Shown piece after piece: positions 45,950-57,752 of a DNA stretch of 64,000 nt. Below the pieces are notes generated by a model. The model had not been told where the DNA came from. It was given only the letters and a program-made list of their open reading frames with translations, and did no database searches. This DNA comes from Brachyhypopomus gauderio (Eukaryota; Chordata; Actinopteri; Gymnotiformes; Hypopomidae): the NCBI RefSeq assembly GCF_052324685.1, contig NW_027506913.1, positions 682,001 through 746,000 on the forward strand, read 5' to 3'. A program made the position numbers and the translations under genes. Positions within the stretch are counted from its first letter, which is position 1, and each line of letters starts with the position of its first letter.

Positions 45950-46764
45950 TAATACGTAGAAGTCTAGCTAAAAAAATGGAACAAGGCAGTCAGATGTTTT
46001 AGTTCAATAGCTCTTCCAATGTATTTTGATTTTTTTCATTCCCTCTCGTCTGCCTTAAAGTTTCACCAATTCAAGAGGAGAGTAATGGTGAGGGAAGAAC
46101 GTACCAAAGGGAGGGAATCTTCAGGCAGAATCCCTGAGCTCTCTGCTTTCTTCTCAACCTGAGTAGTCTATGCATGACTCTGTGTTAGTATCTGTCGATT
46201 CGGCCCTTGAAAGGCAATACAGCTAAAGGTAACGTTTCTTGTTTATCATGCACCTGAGATGTAACAAAACGGAGGACCTTTCAAGAAAGGCTCTTGAGCA
46301 GAGTTACTTCAGAAAGTGAAGTAACGAAAAGAAAAACATTCTCATGTTACAATAGATTGGTGAGTGTGAAGAATAGCATCAAGTTAAAGACCTGGCAAGA
46401 TTGGAACGAAGATGAGAAGAAAGTAAATGTGTTTTAGTTTAGTTTCTTATTTTTCCATGAGTATTCAAGTCTTAGTGACTACATGAAGTTTTGATTCTTC
46501 AGTTTGCGTTGAAGACAACCATTGATTGGACCTTACGGACTGTCAGCGGAAGTCCATTCCACCACCTTGTGGACTGACAGAGAAGATTCTTGTTGCATGT
46601 CTTGTCGGCATCTTGAAGGGATGGTGGCATGAATAAAGCAATAATAGAGGCTTAAAGGCAGCCAGGTGCTGTAGTGGCTTGATAAGTGCGTTTATGCATG
46701 TGAGAAGCGATCCAGTTATGGGAGACTGCAATGGCCAAGATGCAAGGTAAAGAGACATATGTAG

Positions 46765-46836
46765 GCGTTGGTGGTATAGTGGTGAGCATATCTGCCTTCC
46801 AAGCAGTTGACCAGGGTTCGATTCCCGGCCAACGCA
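46765..46836 (+). tRNA. trnag-ucc: tRNA-Gly(TCC), two stem mismatches (unit 36)
   Basis: Box B TTCG is kept. G27 to U faces U43 in the anticodon stem, and C50 to A faces G64 in the T stem. Probably weak or dead. Confidence 0.75.
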
Positions 46837-47191
46837 TCTCATTATACATGGATACCTGATGTTATTCACAAAACGTGGTACTTTGCCACTCACGTTTATT
46901 GATGGCAACCAAAGCTCATGTTTTACAGATTGCTCCTGCTGCTTTTTACCTTCAGAGATAACTCATGCAATACAGAACGATATAGGAGTCAACACCTTCA
47001 AAAACACTGTGCTTTAATATGTTCTGGTTACATTGACACCTTACTCACAGCTGCACAGATGACCGTGACTCTTACATCGTTTTTAAATGAAGTGATACAA
47101 AGCGTTGTTATTTCTCAAAATCAGAATGAGGCCAAAGAGACCTGCACGCTGAAGCTGCGGCCCCATTTTCATGTTGCTATAAAGAAGCTTT

Positions 47192-47263
47192 TGTCCCCGA
47201 CGTGATTTGAACACGTAACCTTCTGATCTGGAGTCAGACACGCTACCGTTGCGCCACGAGGTC
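47192..47263 (-). tRNA. trnaw-cca: tRNA-Trp(CCA), acceptor mismatch (unit 36)
   Basis: U71 to A clashes with A2, and U25 gives a D-stem wobble. Box B and the anticodon are consensus. The upstream half of the unit has a 3-bp GCT insertion near 46939. Confidence 0.8.
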
Positions 47264-48078
47264 TAATACGTAGAAGTCTAGCTAAAAAAATGGAACAAGG
47301 CAGTCAGATGTTTTAGTTCAATAGCTCTTCCAATGTATTTTGATTTTTTTCATTCCCTCTCGTCTGCCTTAAAGTTTCACCAATTCAAGAGGAGAGTAAT
47401 GGTGAGGGAAGAACGTACCAAAGGGAGGGAATCTTCAGGCAGAATCCCTGAGCTCTCTGCTTTCTTCTCAACCTGAGTAGTCTATGCATGATTCTGTGTT
47501 AGTATCTGTCGATTCGGCCCTTGAAAGGCAATACAGCTAAAGGTAACGTTTCTTGTTTATCATGCACCTGAGATGTAACAAAACGGAGGACCTTTCAAGA
47601 AAGGCTCTTGAGCAGAGTTACTTCAGAAAGTGAAGTAACGAAAAGAAAAACATTCTCATGTTACAATAGATTGGTGAGTGTGAAGAATAGCATCAAGTTA
47701 AAGACCTGGCAAGATTGGAACGAAGATGAGAAGAAAGTAAATGTGTTTTAGTTTAGTTTCTTATTTTTCCATGAGTATTCAAGTCTTAGTGACTACATGA
47801 AGTTTTGATTCTTCAGTTTGCGTTGAAGACAACCATTGATTGGACCTTACGGACTGTCAGCGGAAGTCCATTCCACCACCTTGTGGACTGACAGAGAAGA
47901 TTCTTGTTGCATGTCTTGTCGGCATCTTGAAGGGATGGTGGCACGAATAAAGCAATAATAGAGGCTTAAAGGCAGCCAGGTGCTGTAGTGGCTTGATAAG
48001 TGCTTTTATGCATGTGAGAAGCGATCCAGTTATGGGAGACTGCAATGGCCAAGATGCAAGGTAAGGAGACATATGTAG

Positions 48079-48150
48079 GCGTTGGTGGTATAGTGGTGAG
48101 CATAGCTGCCTTCCAAGCAGTTGACCCGGGTTCGATTCCCGGCCGATGCA
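48079..48150 (+). tRNA. trnag-ucc: tRNA-Gly(TCC) with G3-U70 (unit 37)
   Basis: Box B, anticodon and T arm are perfect. A68 to G and C70 to U give U5-G68 and G3-U70 wobbles in the acceptor. G3-U70 is the main recognition signal of alanyl-tRNA synthetase. Confidence 0.88.
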
Positions 48151-48502
48151 TCTCATTATACATGGATACCGGATGTTATTCACAAAACGTGGTACTTTGC
48201 CACTCACGTTTATTGATGGCAACCAAAGCTCATGTTTTACAGATTGCTCCTGCTTTTTACCTTCAGAGATAACTCATGCAATACAGAACGATATAGGAGT
48301 CAACACCTTCAAAAACACTGTGCTTTAATATGTTCTGCTTACATTGACACCTTACTCACAGCTGCACAGATGACCGTGACTCTTACATCGTTTTTAAATG
48401 AAGTGATACAAAGCGTTGTTATTTCTCAAAATCAGAATGAGGCCAAAGAGACCTGCATGCTGAAGCTGCGGCCCCATTTTCATGTTGCTATAAAGAAGCT
48501 TT

Positions 48503-48574
48503 TGACCCCGACGTGATTTGAACACGTAACCTTCTGATCTGGAGTCAGACACGCTACCGTTGCGCCACGAGGTC
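48503..48574 (-). tRNA. trnaw-cca: tRNA-Trp(CCA), U25 variant (unit 37)
   Basis: Consensus except G10-U25 wobble in the D stem. Likely functional. Confidence 0.93.
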
Positions 48575-49389
48575 TAATACGTAGAAGTCTAGCTAAAAAA
48601 ATGGAACAAGGCAGTCAGATGTTTTAGTTCAATAGCTCTTCCAATGTATTTTGATTTTTTTCATTCCCTCTCGTCTGCCTTAAAGTTTCACCAATTCAAG
48701 AGGAGAGTAATGGTGAGGGAAGAACGTACCAAAGGGAGGGAATCTTCAGGCAGAATCCCTGAGCTCTCTGCTTTCTTCTCAACCTGAGTAGTCTATGCAT
48801 GATTCTGTGTTAGTATCTGTCGATTCGGCCCTTGAAAGGCAATACAGCTAAAGGTAACGTTTCTTGTTTATCATGCACCTGAGATGTAACAAAACGGAGG
48901 ACCTTTCAAGAAAGGCTCTTGAGCAGAGTTACTTCAGAAAGTGAAGTAACGAAAAGAAAAACATTCTCATGTTACAATAGATTGGTGAGTGTGAAGAATA
49001 GCATCAAGTTAAAGACCTGGCAAGATTGGAACGAAGATGAGAAGAAAGTAAATGTGTTTTAGTTTAGTTTCTTATTTTTCCATGAGTATTCAAGTCTTAG
49101 TGACTACATGAAGTTTTGATTCTTCAGTTTGCGTTGAAGACAACCATTGATTGGACCTTACGGACTGTCAGCGGAAGTCCATTCCACCACCTTGTGGACT
49201 GACAGAGAAGATTCTTGTTGCATGTCTTGTCGGCATCTTGAAGGGATGGTGGCACGAATAAAGCAATAATAGAGGCTTAAAGGCAGCCAGGTGCTGTAGT
49301 GGCTTGATAAGTGCTTTTATGCATGTGAGAAGCGATCCAATTATGGGAGACTGCAATGGCCAAGATGCAAGGTAAGGAGACATATGTAG

Positions 49390-49461
49390 GCGTTGGTGGT
49401 ATAGTGGTGAGCATAGCTGCCTTCCAAGCAGTTGACCTGGGTTCGATTCCCGGCCAACGCA
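49390..49461 (+). tRNA. trnag-ucc: tRNA-Gly(TCC), U50 variant (unit 38)
   Basis: Consensus except U50-G64 wobble. Likely functional. Upstream markers CCAATTATG and GTAAGGAGAC are shared with unit 42. Confidence 0.93.
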
Positions 49462-49813
49462 TCTCATTATACATGGATACCTGATGTTATTCACAAAACG
49501 TGGTACTTTGCCACTCACGTTTATTGATGGCAACCAAAGCTCATGTTTTACAGATTGCTCCTGCTTTTTACCTTCAGAGATAACTCATGCAATACAGAAC
49601 AATATAGGAGTCAACACCTTCAAAAACACTGTGCTTTAATATGTTCTGGTTACATTGACACCTTACTCACAGCTGCACAGATGACCGTGACTCTTACATC
49701 GTTTTTAAATGAAGTGATACAAAGCGTTGTTATTTCTCAAAATCAGAATGAGGCCAAAGAGACCTGCACGCTGAAGCTGCGGGCCCATTTTCATGTTGCT
49801 ATAAAGAAGCTTT

Positions 49814-49885
49814 TGACCCCGACGTGATTTGAACACGTAACCTTCTGATCTGGAGTCAGACACGCTACCGTTGCGCCACGAGGTC
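49814..49885 (-). tRNA. trnaw-cca: tRNA-Trp(CCA), U25 variant (unit 38)
   Basis: Consensus except G10-U25 wobble. The A run upstream is eight long. Confidence 0.93.
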
Positions 49886-50701
49886 TAATACGTAGAAGTC
49901 TAGCTAAAAAAAATGGAACAAGGCAGTCAGATGTTTTAGTTCAATAGCTCTTCCAATGTATTTTGATTTTTTTCATTCCCTCTCGTCTGCCTTAAAGTTT
50001 CACCAATTCAAGAGGAGAGTAATGGTGAGGGAAGAACGTACCAAAGGGAGGGAATCTTCAGGCAGAATCCCTGAGCTCTCTGCTTTCTTCTCAACCTGAG
50101 TAGTCTATGCATGATTCTGTGTTAGTATCTGTCGATTCGGCCCTTGAAAGGCAATACAGCTAAAGGTAACGTTTCTTGTTTATCATGCACCTGAGATGTA
50201 ACAAAACGGAGGACCTTTCAAGAAAGGCTCTTGAGCAGAGTTACTTCAGAAAGTGAAGTAACGAAAAGAAAAACATTCTCATGTTACAATAGATTGGTGA
50301 GTGTGAAGAATAGCATCAAGTTAAAGACCTGGCAAGATTGGAACGAAGATGAGAAGAAAGTAAATGTGTTTTAGTTTAGTTTCTTATTTTTCCATGAGTA
50401 TTCAAGTCTTAGTGACTACATGAAGTTTTGATTCTTCAGTTTGCGTTGAAGACAACCATTGATTGGACCTTACGGACTGTCAGCGGAAGTCCATTCCACC
50501 ACCTTGTGGACTGACAGAGAAGATTCTTGTTGCATGTCTTGTCGGCATCTTGAAGGGATGGTGGCACGAATAAAGCAATAATAGAGGCTTAAAGGCAGCC
50601 AGGTGCTGTAGTGGCTTGATAAGTGCTTTTATGCATGTGAGAAGCGATCCAGTTATGGGAGACTGCAATGGCCAAGATGCAAGGTAAAGAGACATATGTA
50701 G

Positions 50702-50773
50702 GCGTTAGTGGTATAGTGGTGAGTATAGCTGCCTTCCAAGCAGTTGACCCGGGTTGGATTCCTGGCCAACGCA
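50702..50773 (+). pseudogene. trnag-ucc: tRNA-Gly(TCC)-like, box B lost (unit 39, type a)
   Basis: A6, G56 and U63, plus a private C23 to U in the D stem (GAGTATAG). Confidence 0.8.
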
Positions 50774-51125
50774 TCTCATTATACATGGATACCTGATGTT
50801 ATTCACAAAACGTGGTACTTTGCCACTCACGTTTATTGATGGCAACCAAAGCTCATGTTTTACAGATTGCTCCTGCTTTTTACCTTCAGAGATAACTCAT
50901 GCAATACAGAACGATATAGGAGTCAACACCTTCAAAAACACTGTGCTTTAATATGTTCTGGTTACATTGACACCTTACTCACAGCTGCACAGATGACCGT
51001 GACTCTTATATCGTTTTTAAATGAAGTGATACAAAGCGTTGTTATTTCTCAAAATCACAATGAGGCCAAAGAGACCTGCATGCTGAAGCTACGGCCCCAT
51101 TTTCATGTTGCTATAAAGAAGCTTT

Positions 51126-51197
51126 TGACCCCGGCGTGATTTGAAAACGTAACCTTCTGATCTGGAGTCAGACGCGCTACCGTTGCGCCACGAGGTC
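51126..51197 (-). pseudogene. trnaw-cca: tRNA-Trp(CCA)-like, G53 lost (unit 39)
   Basis: G53 to U and C65, with the D stem consensus. Confidence 0.72.
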
Positions 51198-52012
51198 TAA
51201 TACGTAGAAGTCTAGCTAAAAAAATGGAACAAGGCAGTCAGATGTTTTAGTTCAATAGCTCTTCCAATGTATTTTGATATTTTTCATTCCCTCTCGTCTG
51301 CCTTAAAGTTTCACCAATTCAAGAGGAGAGTAATGGTGAGGGAAGAACGTACCAAAGGGAGGGAATCTTCAGGCAGAATCCCTGAGCTCTCTGCTTTCTT
51401 CTCAACCTGAGTAGTCTATGCATGATTCTGTGTTAGTATCTGTCGATTCGGCCCTTGAAAGGCAATACAGCTAAAGGTAACGTTTCTTGTTTATCATGCA
51501 CCTGAGATGTAACAAAACGGAGGACCTTTCAAGAAAGGCTCTTGAGCAGAGTTACTTCAGAAAGTGAAGTAACGAAAAGAAAAACATTCTCATGTTACAA
51601 TAGATTGGTGAGTGTGAAGAATAGCATCAAGTTAAAGACCTGGCAAGATTGGAACGAAGATGAGAAGAAAGTAAATGTGTTTTAGTTTAGTTTCTTATTT
51701 TTCCATGAGTATTCAAGTCTTAGTGACTACATGAAGTTTTGATTCTTCAGTTTGCGTTGAAGACAACCATTGATTGGACCTTACGGACTGTCAGCGGAAG
51801 TCCATTCCACCACCTTGTGGACTGACAGAGAAGATTCTTGTTGCATGTCTTGTCGGCATCTTGAAGGGATGGTGGCACGAATAAAGCAATAATAGAGGCT
51901 TAAAGGCAGCCAGGTGCTGTAGTGGCTTGATAAGTGCTTTTATGCATGTGAGAAGCGATCCAGTTATGGGAGACTGCAATGGCCAAGATGCAAGGTAAGG
52001 AGACATATGTAG

Positions 52013-52084
52013 GTGTTGGTGGTATAGTGGTGAGCATAGCTGCCTTCCAAGCAGTTGACCCGGGTTCGATTCCCGGCCAATGCA
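52013..52084 (+). tRNA. trnag-ucc: tRNA-Gly(TCC) with U2-G71 and G3-U70 (unit 40)
   Basis: Box B is perfect. C2 to U and C70 to U make two adjacent acceptor wobbles, one of them the G3-U70 alanine signal. Confidence 0.86.
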
Positions 52085-52436
52085 TCTCATTATACATGGA
52101 TACCTGATGTTATTCACAAAACGTGGTACTTTGCCACTCACGTTTATTGATGGCAACCAAAGCTCATGTTTTACAGATTGCTCCTGCTTTTTACCTTCAG
52201 AGATAACTCATGCAATACAGAACGATATAGGAGTCAACACCTTCAAAAACACTGTGCTTTAATATGTTCTGGTTACATTGACACCTTACTCACAGCTGCA
52301 CAGATGACCGTGACTCTTACATCGTTTTTAAATGAAGTGATACAAAGCGTTGTTATTTCTCAAAATCAGAATGAGGCCAAAGAGACCTGCATGCTGAAGC
52401 TGCGGCCCCATTTTCATGTTGCTATAAAGAAGCTTT

Positions 52437-52508
52437 TGACCCCGACGTGATTTGAACACGCAACCTTCTGATCTGGAGTCAGACACGCTACCGTTGCCCC
52501 ACGAGGTC
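52437..52508 (-). tRNA. trnaw-cca: tRNA-Trp(CCA), D-stem break (unit 40)
   Basis: C11 to G clashes with G24 and departs from the box A consensus (Y11). U25 adds a wobble. It is the only copy with G49, the base usual in vertebrate tRNA-Trp; the rest of the array has A49. Confidence 0.75.
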
Positions 52509-53323
52509 TAATACGTAGAAGTCTAGCTAAAAAAATGGAACAAGGCAGTCAGATGTTTTAGTTCAATAGCTCTTCCAATGTATTTTGATTTTTTTCATTC
52601 CCTCTCGTCTGCCTTAAAGTTTCACCAATTCAAGAGGAGAGTAATGGTGAGGGAAGAACGTACCAAAGGGAGGGAATCTTCAGGCAGAATCCCTGAGCTC
52701 TCTGCTTTCTTCTCAACCTGAGTAGTCTATGCATGATTCTGTGTTAGTATCTGTCGATTCGGCCCTTGAAAGGCAATACAGCTAAAGGTAACGTTTCTTG
52801 TTTATCATGCACCTGAGATGTAACAAAACGGAGGACCTTTCAAGAAAGGCTCTTGAGCAGAGTTACTTCAGAAAGTGAAGTAACGAAAAGAAAAACATTC
52901 TCATGTTACAATAGATTGGTGAGTGTGAAGAATAGCATCAAGTTAAAGACCTGGCAAGATTGGAAGGAAGATGAGAAGAAAGTAAATGTGTTTTAGTTTA
53001 GTTTCTTATTTTTCCATGAGTATTCAAGTCTTAGTGACTACATGAAGTTTTGATTCTTCAGTTTGCGTTGAAGACAACCATTGATTGGACCTTACGGACT
53101 GTCAGCGGAAGTCCATTCCACCACCTTGTGGACTGACAGAGAAGATTCTTGTTGCATGTCTTGTCGGCATCTTGAAGGGATGGTGGCACGAATAAAGCAA
53201 TAATAGAGGCTTAAAGGCAGCCAGGTGCTGTAGTGGCTTGATAAGTGCTTTTACGCATGTGAGAAGCGATCCAGTTATGGGAGACTGCAATGGCCAAGAT
53301 GCAAGGTAAAGAGACATATGTAG

Positions 53324-53395
53324 GCGTTGGTGGTATAGTGGTGAGCATAGCTGCCTTCCAAGCAGTTGACCTGGGTTCGATTCCCGGCCAACGCA
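53324..53395 (+). tRNA. trnag-ucc: tRNA-Gly(TCC), U50 variant (unit 41)
   Basis: Consensus except U50-G64 wobble. It sits in a chimeric unit whose Trp is of the dead class. Confidence 0.92.
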
Positions 53396-53747
53396 TCTCA
53401 TTATACATGGATACCTGATGTTATTCACAAAACGTGGTACTTTGCCACTCACGTTTATTGATGGCAACCAAAGCTCATGTTTTACAGATTGCTCCTGCTT
53501 TTTACCTTCAGAGATAACTCATGCAATACAGAACAATATAGGAGTCAACACCTTCAAAAACACTGTGCTTTAATATGTTCTGGTTACATTGACACCTTAC
53601 TCACAGCTGCACAGATGACCGTGACTCTTATATCGTTTTTAAATGAAGTGATACAAAGCGTTGTTATTTCTCAAAATCACAATGAGGCCAAAGAGACCTG
53701 CATGCTGAAGCTACGGCCCCATTTTCATGTTGCTATAAAGAAGCTTT

Positions 53748-53819
53748 TGACCCCGGCGTGATTTGAAAACGTAACCTTCTGATCTGGAGTCAGACACGCT
53801 ACCGTTGCGCCACGAGGTC
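53748..53819 (-). pseudogene. trnaw-cca: tRNA-Trp(CCA)-like, G53 lost (chimeric unit 41)
   Basis: G53 to U, C65 and U25. The flank (TTATATCG, CACAATG, CTACGGCCC) matches unit 39, while the first half of the unit matches unit 38. Confidence 0.72.
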
Positions 53820-54634
53820 TAATACGTAGAAGTCTAGCTAAAAAAATGGAACAAGGCAGTCAGATGTTTTAGTTCAATAGCTCTTCCAATGTATTTTGAT
53901 TTTTTTCATTCCCTCTCGTCTGCCTTAAAGTTTCACCAATTCAAGAGGAGAGTAATGGTGAGGGAAGAACGTACCAAAGGGAGGGAATCTTCAGGCAGAA
54001 TCCCTGAGCTCTCTGCTTTCTTCTCAACCTGAGTAGTCTATGCATGATTCTGTGTTAGTATCTGTCGATTCGGCCCTTGAAAGGCAATACAGCTAAAGGT
54101 AACGTTTCTTGTTTATCATGCACCTGAGATGTAACAAAACGGAGGACCTTTCAAGAAAGGCTCTTGAGCAGAGTTACTTCAGAAAGTGAAGTAACGAAAA
54201 GAAAAACATTCTCATGTTACAATAGATTGGTGAGTGTGAAGAATAGCATCAAGTTAAAGACCTGGCAAGATTGGAACGAAGATGAGAAGAAAGTAAATGT
54301 GTTTTAGTTTAGTTTCTTATTTTTCCATGAGTATTCAAGTCTTAGTGACTACATGAAGTTTTGATTCTTCAGTTTGCGTTGAAGACAACCATTGATTGGA
54401 CCTTACGGACTGTCAGCGGAAGTCCATTCCACCACCTTGTGGACTGACAGAGAAGATTCTTGTTGCATGTCTTGTCGGCATCTTGAAGGGATGGTGGCAC
54501 GAATAAAGCAATAATAGAGGCTTAAAGGCAGCCAGGTGCTGTAGTGGCTTGATAAGTGCTTTTATGCATGTGAGAAGCGATCCAATTATGGGAGACTGCA
54601 ATGGCCAAGATGCAAGGTAAGGAGACATATGTAG

Positions 54635-54706
54635 GCGTTGGTGGTATAGTGGTGAGCATAGCTGCCTTCCAAGCAGTTGACCTGGGTTCGATTCCCGGCC
54701 AACGCA
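54635..54706 (+). tRNA. trnag-ucc: tRNA-Gly(TCC), U50 variant (unit 42)
   Basis: Consensus except U50-G64 wobble, like unit 38. Confidence 0.93.
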
Positions 54707-55058
54707 TCTCATTATACATGGATACCTGATGTTATTCACAAAACGTGGTACTTTGCCACTCACGTTTATTGATGGCAACCAAAGCTCATGTTTTACAGAT
54801 TGCTCCTGCTTTTTACCTTCAGAGATAACTCATGCAATACAGAACGATATAGGAGTCAACACCTTCAAAAACACTGTGCTTTAATATGTTCTGGTTACAT
54901 TGACACCTTACTCACAGCTGCACAGATGACCGTGACTCTTACATCGTTTTTAAATGAAGTGATACAAAGCGTTGTTATTTCTCAAAATCAGAATGAGGCC
55001 AAAGAGACCTGCATGCTGAAGCTACGGCCCCATTTTCATGTTGCTATAAAGAAGCTTT

Positions 55059-55130
55059 TGACCCCGACGTGATTTGAACACGTAACCTTCTGATCTGGAG
55101 TCAGACACGCTACCGTTGCGCCACGAGGTC
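55059..55130 (-). tRNA. trnaw-cca: tRNA-Trp(CCA), U25 variant (unit 42)
   Basis: Consensus except G10-U25 wobble. Confidence 0.93.
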
Positions 55131-55945
55131 TAATACGTAGAAGTCTAGCTAAAAAAATGGAACAAGGCAGTCAGATGTTTTAGTTCAATAGCTCTTCCAA
55201 TGTATTTTGATTTTTTTCATTCCCTCTTGTCTGCCTTAAAGTTTCACCAATTCAAGAGGAGAGTAATGGTGAGGGAAGAACGTACCAAAGGGAGGGAATC
55301 TTCAGGCAGAATCCCTGAGCTCTCTGCTTTCTTCTCAACCTGAGTAGTCTATGCATGATTCTGTGTTAGTATCTGTCGATTCGGCCCTTGAAAGGCAATA
55401 CAGCTAAAGGTAACGTTTCTTGTTTATCATGCACCTGAGATGTAACAAAACGGAGGACCTTTCAAGAAAGGCTCTTGAGCAGAGTTACTTCAGAAAGTGA
55501 AGTAACGAAAAGAAAAACATTCTCATGTTACAATAGATTGGTGAGTGTGAAGAATAGCATCAAGTTAAAGACCTGGCAAGATTGGAAGGAAGATGAGAAG
55601 AAAGTAAATGTGTTTTAGTTTAGTTTCTTATTTTTCCATGAGTATTCAAGTCTTAGTGACTACATGAAGTTTTGATTCTTCAGTTTGCGTTGAAGACAAC
55701 CATTGATTGGACCTTACGGACTGTCAGCGGAAGTCCATTCCACCACCTTGTGGACTGACAGAGAAGATTCTTGTTGCATGTCTTGTCGGCATCTTGAAGG
55801 GATGGTGGCACGAATAAAGCAATAATAGAGGCTTAAAGGCAGCCAGGTGCTGTAGTGGCTTGATAAGTGCTTTTATGCATGTGAGAAGCGATCCAGTTAT
55901 GGGAGACTGCAATGGCCAAGATGCAAGGTAAAGAGACATATGTAG

Positions 55946-56017
55946 GCGTTAGTGGTATAGTGGTGAGCATAGCTGCCTTCCAAGCAGTTGACCCGGGTTG
56001 GATTCCTGGCCAACGCA
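55946..56017 (+). pseudogene. trnag-ucc: tRNA-Gly(TCC)-like, box B lost (unit 43, type a)
   Basis: Changes A6, G56 and U63. Confidence 0.8.
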
Positions 56018-56369
56018 TCTCATTATACATGGATACCTGATGTTATTCACAAAACGTGGTACTTTGCCACTCACGTTTATTGATGGCAACCAAAGCTCAT
56101 GTTTTACACATTGCTCCTGCTTTTTACCTTCAGAGATAACTCATGCAATACAGAACGATATAGGAGTCAACACCTTCAAAAACACTGTGCTTTAATATGT
56201 TCTGGTTACATTGACACCTTACTCACAGCTGCACAGATGACCGTGACTCTTATATCGTTTTTAAATGAAGTGATACAAAGCGTTGTTATTTCTCAAAATC
56301 ACAATGAGGCCAAAGAGACCTGCATGCTGAAGCTGCGGCCCCATTTTCATGTTGCTATAAAGAAGCTTT

Positions 56370-56441
56370 TGACCCCGGCGTGATTTGAAAACGTAACCTT
56401 CTGATCTGGAGTCAGACGCGATACCGTTGCGCCACGAGGTC
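56370..56441 (-). pseudogene. trnaw-cca: tRNA-Trp(CCA)-like, G53 lost (unit 43)
   Basis: G53 to U, C65 and G22 to U. Confidence 0.75.
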
Positions 56442-57256
56442 TAATACGTAGAAGTCTAGCTAAAAAAATGGAACAAGGCAGTCAGATGTTTTAGTTCAAT
56501 AGCTCTTCCAATGTATTTTGATTTTTTTCATTCCCTCTCGTCTGCCTTAAAGTTTCACCAATTCAAGAGGAGAGTAATGGTGAGGGAAGAACGTACCAAA
56601 GGGAGGGAATCTTCAGGCAGAATCCCTGAGCTCTCTGCTTTCTTCTCAACCTGAGTAGTCTATGCATGATTCTGTGTTAGTATCTGTCGATTCGGCCCTT
56701 GAAAGGCAATACAGCTAAAGGTAACGTTTCTTGTTTATCATGCACCTGAGATGTAACAAAACGGAGGACCTTTCAAGAAAGGCTCTTGAGCAGAGTTACT
56801 TCAGAAAGTGAAGTAACGAAAAGAAAAACATTCTCATGTTACAATAGATTGGTGAGTGTGAAGAATAGCATCAAGTTAAAGACCTGGCAAGATTGGAACG
56901 AAGATGAGAAGAAAGTAAATGTGTTTTAGTTTAGTTTCTTATTTTTCCATGAGTATTCAAGTCTTAGTGACTACATGAAGTTTTGATTCTTCAGTTTGCG
57001 TTGAAGACAACCATTGATTGGACCTTACGGACTGTCAGCGGAAGTCCATTCCACCACCTTGTGGACTGACAGAGAAGATTCTTGTTGCATGTCTTGTCGG
57101 CATCTTGAAGGGATGGTGGCACGAATAAAGCAATAATAGAGGCTTAAAGGCAGCCAGGTGCTGTAGTGGCTTGATAAGTGCTTTTATGCATGTGAGAAGC
57201 GATCCAGTTATGGGAGACTGCAATGGCCAAGATGCAAGGTAAAGAGCCATATGTAG

Positions 57257-57328
57257 GCGTTAGTGGTATAGTGGTGAGCATAGCTGCCTTCCAAGCAGTT
57301 GACCCGGGTTGGATTCCTGGCCAACGCA
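57257..57328 (+). pseudogene. trnag-ucc: tRNA-Gly(TCC)-like, box B lost (unit 44, type a)
   Basis: Changes A6, G56 and U63. The 5' flank GAGCCATATG is shared with units 45 and 49. Confidence 0.8.
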
Positions 57329-57680
57329 TCTCATTATACATGGATACCTGATGTTATTCACAAAACGTGGTACTTTGCCACTCACGTTTATTGATGGCAA
57401 CCAAAGCTCATGTTTTACAGATTGCTCCTGCTTTTTACCTTCAGAGATAACTCATGCAATACAGAACGATATAGGAGTCAACACCTTCAAAAACACTGTG
57501 CTTTAATATGTTCTGGTTACATTGACACCTTACTCACAGCTGCACAGATGACCGTGACTCTTATATCGTTTTTAAATGAAGTGATACAAAGCGTTGTTAT
57601 TTCTCAAAATCACAATGAGGCCAAAGAGACCTGCATGCTGAAGCTGCGGCCCCATTTTCATGTTGCTATAAAGAAGCTTT

Positions 57681-57752
57681 TGACCCCGGCGTGATTTGAA
57701 AACGTAACCTTCTGATCTGGAGTCAGACGCGATACCGTTGCGCCACGAGGTC
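57681..57752 (-). pseudogene. trnaw-cca: tRNA-Trp(CCA)-like, G53 lost (unit 44)
   Basis: G53 to U, C65 and G22 to U. Confidence 0.75.

Larger units (their letters stand above)
49322..51197. repeat. Four-unit-period duplication, copy 1 (units 38-39)
   Basis: GATCCAATTATGGG before tRNA-Gly, GTAAGGAGAC, tRNA-Gly with U50, then a type a tRNA-Gly in the next unit. The same succession recurs 5,245 bp later in units 42-43. Confidence 0.65.
54567..56441. repeat. Four-unit-period duplication, copy 2 (units 42-43)
   Basis: Copy of units 38-39, offset 5,245 bp, sharing CCAATTATGGG near 54583 and GTAAGGAGAC near 54616. The Trp copies have since changed, so exchange did not stop after duplication. Confidence 0.6.
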
